NCBI GenBank assembly: GCA_964493015.1
Contig: CAZBLU010000018.1
Coordinates: 1 to 30,341, forward strand
Direction of reading: 5' to 3'
From: Caldimicrobium sp964493015
GTDB taxonomy: Bacteria; Desulfobacterota; Thermodesulfobacteria; Thermodesulfobacteriales; Thermodesulfobacteriaceae
DNA: 30,341 nt
Below, one piece after another: positions 15,660-22,680 of the stretch. Numbering within the stretch: position 1 is the first letter of the stretch; each line of letters opens with the position of its first letter. A program made the position numbers and the translations under genes. The notes under the pieces are model-generated. The model ran no database searches and was not told the origin of the DNA. It saw nothing but the letters and a program-made list of their open reading frames with translations.

Positions 15660-15973
15660 TCCATACTATACATGGGTTGTCCACAGCAAATGGGTGTAGG
15701 TTTGTCTTCAGGATATTCTTCCATCCTATTACAAATCATACAGACATAACGGATCTTTCTTATTTCCCTGTGAGTGGAGGTAGAAACCTGTAAACCCTCT
15801 ACATAGAATTGTGCATAAGGCGTGCTTCCAGGCACATAGACACCTAAAGGCAAAAGTTTCCTATTCTCTTCCTCACAACGGGCCACCAATTCCCATAGAC
15901 TATTGAGCTCACTTACCTCCCTCTCATTCTCAGGAATAAGCCTAATAATAGCACCCTCAATCTCGATTCTCAT
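15656..15973 (-). CDS. Small protein with C-terminal zinc ribbon, function unknown
   Basis: A 105-residue protein I do not recognise as a named family. The N-terminal two thirds (MRIEIEGAIIRLIPENEREV and onward) look like a compact alpha/beta domain. The C-terminus has a treble of cysteines in CMIC and ICCGQPM, a rubredoxin/zinc-ribbon-like knuckle pair. The ending CCGQPM resembles the metal-binding end of desulforedoxin-like or FmdB-like ribbons, but the spacing is not diagnostic. AAGAGG precedes the ATG, and a good promoter is at 16003-16030, so the gene is probably expressed on its own. The stop overlaps the convergent FlhB-like gene by four bases. Confidence 0.7.
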   Translation of the reverse strand: MRIEIEGAIIRLIPENEREVSELNSLWELVARCEEENRKLLPLGVYVPGSTPYAQFYVEGLQVSTSTHREIRKIRYVCMICNRMEEYPEDKPTPICCGQPMYSMD

Positions 15974-16002
15974 CTTGGCCTCTTTTAAAGTGTTTGATAA
16001 TA

Positions 16003-16030
16003 ATTATACCATATAAAAAACTTTTATCAA
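16003..16030 (-). promoter_or_regulatory. Sigma-70 promoter for the zinc-ribbon gene
   Basis: Minus strand: TTGATA (16030-16025), a 16-base spacer, and perfect TATAAT (16008-16003). The ATG at 15973 is about 30 bases past the -10 element. Confidence 0.65.
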
Positions 16031-16125
16031 AAAATCTTGCTTATAGGTATTGCTCAAGAGGATGAAGTTAAAAAGGTCTTTATAAGGGGACTTTTGATAT
16101 CTGAAGGTCTATCTGTGGAGACCCT

Positions 16126-16868
16126 TCAAAAGGCTCTATCTTCAATCTTCTTTATCCGCACTGACAACTCTCTTTCTACCTTGCAAAACCTTTCCTCCAA
16201 GGCCTCAAGCACCATCTCCTGAGCTTCAATGAGGAGCCCTTGCCTTAAGCCCTGTTCTAAACCCTGCTGTAATCCCTCTCTCAGGGCCTCCTCTCTTATG
16301 TCATCCCATAAGGTCCTTATCACCCTCTCCACTCTCTCGCCTCCCCTCTCCATTATTTCATACACCACTTCCCTTGCGTCAACTCCCCTCACATCCGCCA
16401 CATACCTAACCATAAACCCAAACGGTATCCTACCCCTCTCATTCATCAAACACCTAAGACTTATCAGCCTCTCAAACACATAAATTATCTCCTCAAAAGT
16501 TGCCCTCGCCACATTCTTTGGCAACCAAAGTAATCCTGTATCCTTCCTGACTTGAGGTCCTCTTCATGAAGGGAAAGAATGTAAAAGCCTATTTGGAGAT
16601 AGGTCCTAATATGGGGCTGGCTTTTGTGCTCAATGAGGAGATAGATGTGGAGAGTGCGGTTAGGGAGAGAGGTTTCTAATACAAGATCAGGAATTAAGCG
16701 TTTTTCTTTAGAGAGAGGTATTTTTTCTTCAGGCAGGATTTGGAGGTGATTGAGGTTAAGGAATTTGAGGAGCTCACCTGGGAGGAAATCTTTGAGGAAG
16801 TGTTTTAGGTTTTCAAGGGCCTTGAGGAAGGCCTTGAAAAAGGCATCATGAAGATAAGGGGTTCTCAA
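16126..16868 (-). pseudogene. Decayed Rpn/YhgA-type PD-(D/E)XK nuclease (transposase_31 family) remnant
   Basis: Two minus-strand frames together give the two ends of an Rpn family recombination-promoting nuclease. 16868 to about 16540 encodes the N-terminus: MRTPYLHDAFFKAFLKALEN, LPGELLKFLNLNHLQIL, the acidic PDLVLE and IYLLIEHKSQ (the D..ExK nuclease core). From about 16528 a different frame encodes the C-terminus: WLPKNVARATFEEIIYVFERL, ending with the family's Gln/Gly-rich tail EGLQQGLEQGLRQGLL. The two frames meet near 16528-16545, with a frameshift and without the roughly 100-residue middle section expected between LHEEDL and WLPKNV. So this is an internal deletion plus frameshift. The family is mobile-element associated, and the copy is probably dead. 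Confidence 0.75.
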
Positions 16869-16939
16869 AACTGATCATAGTCTCTTAGCCTAAGTTCAAG
16901 TTAGTGACAAAGAAATCAAGACAGCTCACATCCAGTGCC

Positions 16940-16967
16940 TTGACAGAGGATAAAATGGCTATATATT
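16940..16967 (+). promoter_or_regulatory. Near-consensus sigma-70 promoter for the small basic protein
   Basis: Perfect TTGACA (16940-16945), a 16-base spacer and TATATT (16962-16967), about 30 bases before the ATG at 16998. This is the strongest -35 element I see in the window. Confidence 0.7.
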
Positions 16968-16997
16968 TAAACTAAAATTATACTGGAGGGTATCTTA

Positions 16998-17210
16998 ATG
17001 GCCAGGCATAAAAAGATAGAGCGTATCAGGGAAATTGAAAGAAGGCGCAGAAGAAGGGAAAAGCTTGCAAAGCTTCGTGCCAAAGGGTTATTCCCCAGGC
17101 CTGAAGGTTATGACCCTACTGTTTATTCCTATGTAGCCTATGCTGTAGCTAAAGGAATCATGAGCTTAGAGGAAGCCCTTGCCCGTTTAGAAAAAGCCAA
17201 AATTTCATAA
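16998..17210 (+). CDS. Small highly basic protein, function unknown
   Basis: A 70-residue protein. The N-terminal half is Arg/Lys-rich (HKKIERIREIERRRRRREKL), probably a long basic helix able to bind nucleic acid. The C-terminal half (YDPTVYSYVAYAVAKGIMSLEEALARLEKAK) looks like a small helical bundle. I recognise no named family. GGAGG precedes the ATG by nine bases. It has its own near-consensus promoter and a strong terminator 28 bases after the stop, so it is a monocistronic, probably abundant transcript. A ribosome- or RNA-associated role is a guess from charge alone. Confidence 0.75.
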   Translation: MARHKKIERIREIERRRRRREKLAKLRAKGLFPRPEGYDPTVYSYVAYAVAKGIMSLEEALARLEKAKIS

Positions 17211-17237
17211 ATTAATAAACTTTATTATCTCTTTAAA

Positions 17238-17263
17238 GGCCCCGCCTTAAAGCGGGGTCTTTT
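17238..17263 (+). terminator. Rho-independent terminator after the small basic protein
   Basis: GGCCCCGC, a six-base loop CTTAAA, and GCGGGGTC form an 8-bp stem with one G-T pair, followed by TTTT. It ends only four bases before the next ATG (17267) and holds that gene's only purine-rich upstream tract. Confidence 0.85.
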
Positions 17264-17266
17264 CAT

Positions 17267-17998
17267 ATGAATCCCCTTCTTGAAGTCACCGGAATTACAA
17301 AACAGTTTGGCTGTAAAACCGTTTTAAAAGAGATATCCTTTAAACTTTACCCAGGGGAGATCCTCGGAATAATAGGGCCAAACGGTGCTGGCAAAAGCAC
17401 CCTCCTATACATACTCTTAGGGATTATAACCCCTGATAGGGGCCAAATCTTTTATTTTGGAGAAAGCCTTTCAGAGAGAAGAAGCGCAATCTTAAGAGAG
17501 GTGGGGTTTGCCTCTCACTATGTTAGCCTACCCTATTCCCTAACTGTTTGGGAAAACCTCAAGGTCTTTTGTCACCTCTATGGGGTAAAGGATAGTAATA
17601 ACAGGATTAGGGAACTGCTAAAACTTTTCCGCCTTGAGACCAAGGAGAAGGCCTTAACGAGAACCCTTTCTTCTGGAGAGATGATGCGCCTGAATTTAAT
17701 TAGGGCCTTTCTGGCTAAGCCTAAGGTCTTACTTCTTGATGAACCTACAGCAGGGCTTGACCCAGAATATGTAAAATATGTAGGTAAAATACTCAAAGAG
17801 GAGGCCAAAACCCAAGGGCTCTCTATCATTTTGACCTCTCATCAATTGGGAGAATTGGAAAAAATGATTAATAAGATCTTGCTACTTGAAGAGGGAAACC
17901 TCTTGAGTTATGGAAAGACCGAGGAGGTCTTTAAGCAATTTGGGGTAACTAACCTTGAAGAACTTTATTTTAAGGTCTTTGGACATGCTCTCACTTAG
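17267..17998 (+). CDS. ABC-2 type transporter ATP-binding protein
   Basis: A 243-residue nucleotide-binding subunit. Walker A GPNGAGKST near 39-47, signature LSSGEMMRLNL, Walker B VLLLDEPTAGLD, and H-loop LTSHQLGELE. The Q-loop region reads VGFASHYVSLPYSLTVWENL, a variant seen in a subgroup of drug/lipid-type exporters where the usual Gln is not obvious. It pairs with the permease that overlaps its 3' end by 14 bases. The substrate cannot be read from sequence. The start at ATG 17267 lies directly after a transcription terminator; GGGGT inside the hairpin is the only possible ribosome site. Confidence 0.9.
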   Translation: MNPLLEVTGITKQFGCKTVLKEISFKLYPGEILGIIGPNGAGKSTLLYILLGIITPDRGQIFYFGESLSERRSAILREVGFASHYVSLPYSLTVWENLKVFCHLYGVKDSNNRIRELLKLFRLETKEKALTRTLSSGEMMRLNLIRAFLAKPKVLLLDEPTAGLDPEYVKYVGKILKEEAKTQGLSIILTSHQLGELEKMINKILLLEEGNLLSYGKTEEVFKQFGVTNLEELYFKVFGHALT

Positions 17999-18782
17999 AC
18001 GGATTTATGCTATTCTTTTGAGGCATCTCTATCTTCTCAGACATTCCTTTAGCCGTTGGATTGACCTTCTTTACTGGCCAACTGTAGATCTCCTTCTCTG
18101 GGGTTTTATCACTCTATATTTAAAAGGGGGAGATTTTTTAGGCTCAGTAAACTTGGCCTCCCTCTTTTTAGGAGCCCTTATTCTTTGGAACATTCTCATT
18201 AGGGCCCAGCAGGGGCTTGCTGTGGGGTTTCTTGAGGACATCTGGGCAAGAAATCTTTTACATCTCTTTGTCTCACCGCTTACCGTCCTTGAATATATAT
18301 CAGGACTTATTCTCTATAGCCTTTTCAAGGCTACCCTTGCCTCTGCTATTATGAGTCTGCTCTCTTGTTTACTTTTTAAATTTAATTTTCTTTCCCAGGG
18401 CTTTTTTATTTTTTACCTTACCTTTGCTCTCATCTTCTTTGCCTGGTCGATAGGGCTCTTTACCCTTGCTCTTATTCTCTATTTTGGACAAGAAGCTGAA
18501 ATCCTTGCTTGGGCCCTTGCCCTTCTATTTTTACCTTTCTCTGCGGTCTTTTATCCCCTTTCAGCCCTTCCCCCTCTTTTCCAAAAAATAGCCACCTTTG
18601 TGCCCACATCTTACATCTTTGAAGCCTTTAGGAATCTACTTCTTCAAGGGGTGCTGCTTAAAAACTTACTAATTAAGGGCTATCTTCTCACCCTCCTCTA
18701 TCTTCTCCTAAGCGTCCTTGCCTTTACTCTTTCCTTCCGCATAGCTAAAAAGGAAGGAAAACTCATAAAAATTGGGGAATAG
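17985..18782 (+). CDS. ABC-2 type transporter permease
   Basis: A 265-residue inner-membrane protein with about six hydrophobic helices (for example DLLYWPTVDLLLWGFITLYL, SLFLGALILWNILIR, and the last one YLLTLLYLLLSVLAFTLSF). The pattern of the ABC-2 family is clear: an amphipathic start, GFLEDIWARNLLHLFVSPLTVLEYI, and FYPLSALPPLFQKIATFVPTSYIFEAFR, the conserved exporter region. ATG 17985 is preferred over the in-frame TTG at 17955, because it follows AAGG and keeps the overlap with the ATPase gene short. It works with the ATPase; the substrate is unknown. Confidence 0.88.
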   Translation: MLSLRRIYAILLRHLYLLRHSFSRWIDLLYWPTVDLLLWGFITLYLKGGDFLGSVNLASLFLGALILWNILIRAQQGLAVGFLEDIWARNLLHLFVSPLTVLEYISGLILYSLFKATLASAIMSLLSCLLFKFNFLSQGFFIFYLTFALIFFAWSIGLFTLALILYFGQEAEILAWALALLFLPFSAVFYPLSALPPLFQKIATFVPTSYIFEAFRNLLLQGVLLKNLLIKGYLLTLLYLLLSVLAFTLSFRIAKKEGKLIKIGE

Positions 18783-18851
18783 GCCCTTCCCTTGTATTTT
18801 TCTCCAAATTGGTTATTTTTAAAGCAAACCATAAAGTTAGTGTGTGCAATT

Positions 18852-20660
18852 ATGGGTAAAGAAAAGATTATACCCCAGGAGAGGATTAGAAATTTTAGTA
18901 TCATTGCCCATATTGATCACGGTAAATCTACGCTTGCAGACCGTCTACTTGAAATCACAGGAGCAGTTTCTGCAAGGGAGATGCGCGAGCAATATCTTGA
19001 TCGCCTGGACCTGGAGAGAGAAAGAGGTATTACCATCAAGGCCCAGGCAGTGCGTCTCTACTATGAAAGAGACAATGGCGAGGTCTATCAGCTTAATCTC
19101 ATTGATACCCCTGGCCATGTAGATTTCACCTATGAAGTCTCTCGAGCCCTTTCAGCCTGTGAAGGGGCCCTATTGGTAGTGGATGCCTCCCAGGGAGTGG
19201 AAGCTCAAACCTTAGCTAATGTTTACCTCGCTCTTGAGAATAACTTAGAAATTATTCCCGTGATAAATAAAATAGACTTACCTCAAGCTGACATTGAGAG
19301 GACCAAGAGGGAGATAGAAGAGATAATTGGGTTGCCTGCTGATGAGGCCATCTTAGTTAGTGCTAAAATGGGCATTGGGATCAAAGAGGTCCTTGAGGCC
19401 ATTGTCAAAAAGATACCCTCACCTAAAGGCAAATTAGAGGCCCCTCTTCGGGCCTTAGTCTTTGACTCCTGGTATGATTCCTATCTGGGAGTAGTAGTAT
19501 TAGTAAGGGTTGTAGATGGGATCCTCTATCCTGGTCAGAAGATAAAATTTCTTTCCACAGGGAAAACCTTTGAGATAACCAAGGTGGGAGTCTTTGCCCC
19601 TGAGGCTACAACCATTGATAGATTGACTGCTGGAGAGGTAGGTTTTATTGCTGCAGGCATCAAAGAAGTAAGAGATGCCAGGATTGGTGATACCATTACA
19701 GAGGCCTCAGCAGAGGTTGAGCCCCTCCCTGGATTTAAAGAGGTTAAACCTGTTGTTTTTGCAGGCATTTTCCCTGTGGATAGTGATGACTTCTTGGCCC
19801 TTAAGGAGGCTATTGAAAAGCTCTGGCTCAATGATCCTGCCTTTTCTTATGAAGTGGAGACTTCTTCTGCCCTTGGCTTTGGCTTTAGATGTGGCTTTCA
19901 GGGATTATTACACATGGAGATCGTGCAAGAAAGGCTTGAAAGGGAGTTCAAACTTAACCTCATCACTACAGCTCCCTCGGTGAAATATAAGGTTAAGCTA
20001 AGGAATGGTAAAGAACTGGAGATTGAAAATCCAGCAGATTGGCCTGATCCAGGCCAAATTGAAGAGGTCTATGAGCCTTATATAAAGGCAGAAATCTATA
20101 CACCCAAAGAATACCTGGGGCAACTTATTAATCTCTGCGAGGAAAAAAGGGGAATTCAAAGGGAGATAAAATTTCTCACCCCAGAACGGGTCATACTTGT
20201 CTATGAACTTCCCTTTAGCGAAGTAGTCATGGATTTTTATGATAAACTCAAGAGCTATTCCAGGGGCTATGCCTCGCTGGATTATCAGTTTATAGGGTAT
20301 CGAGCTTCAGAACTGGTTAAGATGGACATCTTAATTAACAAACAGCCAGTGGATGCCCTCTCCTTAATTGTCCACAGAGACAAGGCCTATTATAGAGGAA
20401 GGGATTTAGTTTCCAAATTAAAAGAGGTTATTCCCAGACAGCTCTTTGAGGTTATTATTCAGGCAGCTATTGGGAGCAAAGTCATTGCCCGAGAGCGTAT
20501 ACCTCCTCTGAGAAAGGATGTTCTTGCCAAGTGTTATGGGGGGGACGTGACAAGGAAAAAGAAGCTCCTTGAGAAACAAAAGGAGGGTAAAAAACGCTTA
20601 AAAGCCATAGGGCAGGTGGAAATACCACAGGAGGCCTTTCTTGCAGTGCTCAAAATCTAA
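18852..20660 (+). CDS. lepA: Elongation factor 4 (LepA), back-translocating ribosomal GTPase
   Basis: A 602-residue translational GTPase related to EF-G. Visible: P-loop AHIDHGKST (19-27), switch region RERGITIKAQ, DTPGHVDF, and NKIDLP. It then has the EF-4 specific C-terminal domain, with VIARERIPPLRKDVLAKCYGGDVTRKKKLLEKQKEGKKRLK and a final IPQEAFLAVLKI. This C-terminus separates EF-4 from EF-G and TypA. ATG 18852 gives the normal N-terminus (RIRNFSIIAH); an in-frame GTG at 18840 would add four residues, and no strong ribosome site favours either. lepB follows after 17 bases, the classic lepA-lepB order. Confidence 0.97.
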   Translation: MGKEKIIPQERIRNFSIIAHIDHGKSTLADRLLEITGAVSAREMREQYLDRLDLERERGITIKAQAVRLYYERDNGEVYQLNLIDTPGHVDFTYEVSRALSACEGALLVVDASQGVEAQTLANVYLALENNLEIIPVINKIDLPQADIERTKREIEEIIGLPADEAILVSAKMGIGIKEVLEAIVKKIPSPKGKLEAPLRALVFDSWYDSYLGVVVLVRVVDGILYPGQKIKFLSTGKTFEITKVGVFAPEATTIDRLTAGEVGFIAAGIKEVRDARIGDTITEASAEVEPLPGFKEVKPVVFAGIFPVDSDDFLALKEAIEKLWLNDPAFSYEVETSSALGFGFRCGFQGLLHMEIVQERLEREFKLNLITTAPSVKYKVKLRNGKELEIENPADWPDPGQIEEVYEPYIKAEIYTPKEYLGQLINLCEEKRGIQREIKFLTPERVILVYELPFSEVVMDFYDKLKSYSRGYASLDYQFIGYRASELVKMDILINKQPVDALSLIVHRDKAYYRGRDLVSKLKEVIPRQLFEVIIQAAIGSKVIARERIPPLRKDVLAKCYGGDVTRKKKLLEKQKEGKKRLKAIGQVEIPQEAFLAVLKI

Positions 20661-20677
20661 CCTAAGGGAGCTTATAG

Positions 20678-21283
20678 ATGGAAAAAAACAAGGTCAAGGA
20701 ATGGCTAAAAAGTCTTGTTATTGCTTTAATTTTAGCCCTATTTATTAGAACCTTTTTTGTGCAGGCCTATAAGATCCCCTCAGGATCCATGATTCCCTCG
20801 CTTCTCATAGGGGACTATCTCCTCGTTAATAAAATTGCCTTTGGCCTAAGAAATCCTCTCAAGGATGATTTTATCTATCGCTGGCAAACTCCTAAAAGGC
20901 AAGAAATCGTGGTTTTCACCTATCCTGTAGATAAAAAATTAGACTTTATCAAGAGGGTCATTGGTCTACCTGGAGATACTGTGGAGATAATCAATAAAAA
21001 GGTCTATGTCAATGGGAGACCTCTTGATGAGCCCTATGTGCAATTTACAGACAAGGAGATTTATCCCAAAGAGCTAAGCCCTCGGGACAATTTTGGGCCC
21101 GTTAAGGTCCCAGAGGGGCACATCTTTGTCCTTGGAGATAATCGAGATCAGAGCTATGATAGCAGGTTCTGGGGCTTTGTACCTCTTCACTCCATCAAAG
21201 GTAAGGCCTTAATAATATACTTTTCTTGGGATAGTGAACACACAGGGCCACGCCTATCAAGAATTGGAAAAATTATACGCTAA
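20678..21283 (+). CDS. lepB: Signal peptidase I
   Basis: A 201-residue inner-membrane serine peptidase that removes signal peptides from exported proteins. One N-terminal membrane helix (about 12-30), then the catalytic Ser37 in IPSGSMIPSL, the general-base Lys92 in FIKRVIGLPGD, and the family box GDNRDQSYDSRFWGFVP. It has the shorter, single-anchor size common outside the Enterobacteria. AAGGGAG precedes the ATG. It is co-transcribed with lepA. Its stop is only five bases from the stop of the convergent phoU-like gene, with no terminator between them. Confidence 0.97.
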   Translation: MEKNKVKEWLKSLVIALILALFIRTFFVQAYKIPSGSMIPSLLIGDYLLVNKIAFGLRNPLKDDFIYRWQTPKRQEIVVFTYPVDKKLDFIKRVIGLPGDTVEIINKKVYVNGRPLDEPYVQFTDKEIYPKELSPRDNFGPVKVPEGHIFVLGDNRDQSYDSRFWGFVPLHSIKGKALIIYFSWDSEHTGPRLSRIGKIIR

Positions 21284-21288
21284 GCCCT

Positions 21289-22620
21289 TTACTTAGCAAT
21301 CATGGCCCTCATAAGGTCTGCCGCATTTTCAGCGTGATGGGAGATTTCACAAATCAAATCAATTAGTTTCAAAGTGTAAAACAAAAACATAGGATCAGTA
21401 AAGGTCTCAAAGGAGATTTTTTTAAGCTCTGTGCCCATGCCTTCTGTAAGAAATTCCTGATAACGCACCTTACGAATAAGTTCCTTTGCTATAGTGCGAG
21501 AATCCTCATTCCAACTTATCAAAAAATCGGCAGATAAATTAATGATATCCTCAAAGAACTTAAGGGGCTCTATACTCTGATTAACCAAAGCCTCTAATTT
21601 GAAATATATATTTTCTGGAAAGGGAAGCCTTTTAAAGGAAAGCCAGTTTAGAATGGCCTCTGCACTATCAGCCACAGCATCTTGCTCCTTCAAATAGAGA
21701 AAGAGTTCAAATTTTTCTACAGGAAGGATCATCCCCTTGGGCAAATGCCCTCTTATATTAGTTTTAACCTTATCTGCTTCTTTTTCAATTTCTACAATAT
21801 GTTTAGCAATCTCCTCAAAACGAGGAGTATCTCCTTTATAGTAGGCCTCAAGGGCTAAGGGAAGCCTGGAGCAACATTCAAGAACCAGGCGAGCATGCTT
21901 CAATAGAAGATCAAAAACAGGGAGCTCCCTTGAAAGTATCTCCCTCACTGAGGGAGCCTTTTCAAGCTTAGGGATCTTACTCTCTACTGTGAAGATCACG
22001 CTTTCCGCTATATTACAGGCATGATCCGCAACTCTCTCTAAGTTTTGCACAATGATAATATACTCTACTCCAGCATCCACAAGCTGGAGATCACTTTTCA
22101 TACACTCCTTAATCTGCCATATATAATCCTTTTTAAACTGGTCTACAATATCATCATGCTGAATAACCTTTTGTGCCTTATGCGTATCCTCAGATACAAA
22201 GGCATTAATAGCCTCTTCAAGCATTAAAGTGGCTTCCTTAGCCATCTGTTTAATATCAATCTTACAGCTTATGGTAAGATGATCCTTATATTGAATAAGA
22301 TTGGGGACCCTTTGAGCAATATTCACCGCCTGGTCAGCAAGCCTCTCTAAGTTACGAGCAATGTCAATGGCACTCACAATAAATCTTAAATCTTTAGCCA
22401 CAGGTTGTTGAAGGGCAATGATCTCTAAAGCAGTAAGGGTTACCATGTTTTCATAATAATCTACCTGTTCATCATACTTAATCACCCGATCGGCAATATC
22501 TGCCTCTAATTTCTCAAAGGCAAGCATGGCCCCACTAATCATTTCATTAACCGCTTTAGCCATGTCCAAAAGGAGATTTTTCAAGATTTGAAGATCTCTC
22601 TCCAGGGCCACTCTAACCAT
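21289..22620 (-). CDS. phoU: PhoU-domain phosphate regulator fused to a DUF47/PhoU-like domain
   Basis: A 443-residue all-helical protein, twice the size of ordinary PhoU. The N-terminal half (about 1-215) has PhoU three-helix repeats with E/D motifs: ALEIIALQQPVAKDLRFIVSAIDIARNLERLADQAVNIAQR, repeated as DAGVEYIIIVQNLERVADHACNIAESVI. The C-terminal half (about 220-443) resembles DUF47/TIGR00153 (VREILSRELPVFDLLLKHARLVLEC, EADKVKTNIRGHLPKGM, KEQDAVADSAEAILNWLSF), a PhoU relative normally encoded with Pit phosphate transporters. Expected role: regulating phosphate uptake at the membrane through multinuclear metal clusters. No pst or pit gene is in the window. GAGGAG precedes the ATG. It lies 60 bases after the TtuA-like gene on the same strand. 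Confidence 0.88.
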   Translation of the reverse strand: MVRVALERDLQILKNLLLDMAKAVNEMISGAMLAFEKLEADIADRVIKYDEQVDYYENMVTLTALEIIALQQPVAKDLRFIVSAIDIARNLERLADQAVNIAQRVPNLIQYKDHLTISCKIDIKQMAKEATLMLEEAINAFVSEDTHKAQKVIQHDDIVDQFKKDYIWQIKECMKSDLQLVDAGVEYIIIVQNLERVADHACNIAESVIFTVESKIPKLEKAPSVREILSRELPVFDLLLKHARLVLECCSRLPLALEAYYKGDTPRFEEIAKHIVEIEKEADKVKTNIRGHLPKGMILPVEKFELFLYLKEQDAVADSAEAILNWLSFKRLPFPENIYFKLEALVNQSIEPLKFFEDIINLSADFLISWNEDSRTIAKELIRKVRYQEFLTEGMGTELKKISFETFTDPMFLFYTLKLIDLICEISHHAENAADLMRAMIAK

Positions 22621-22680
22621 GAGCTAACTCCTCAACAAAAAGGTTATTAAGAATTTGTTTACCTTAAATTCAAAACCCTG

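Noticed and set aside
16037..16222. Plus-strand frame beginning MLIGIAQEDEVKKVFIRG
   Set aside because: The first 30 residues look protein-like, but the rest runs antisense into the Rpn remnant, there is no ribosome site, and it sits beside the opposite-strand promoter at 16003-16030.
16261..16330. Repeated CCCTCTC-like motifs suggesting a direct-repeat array
   Set aside because: They are the coding remnant of the Gln/Gly-rich EGLxQGL tail of the Rpn protein, not a regular array; no CRISPR-like spacing exists in the window.
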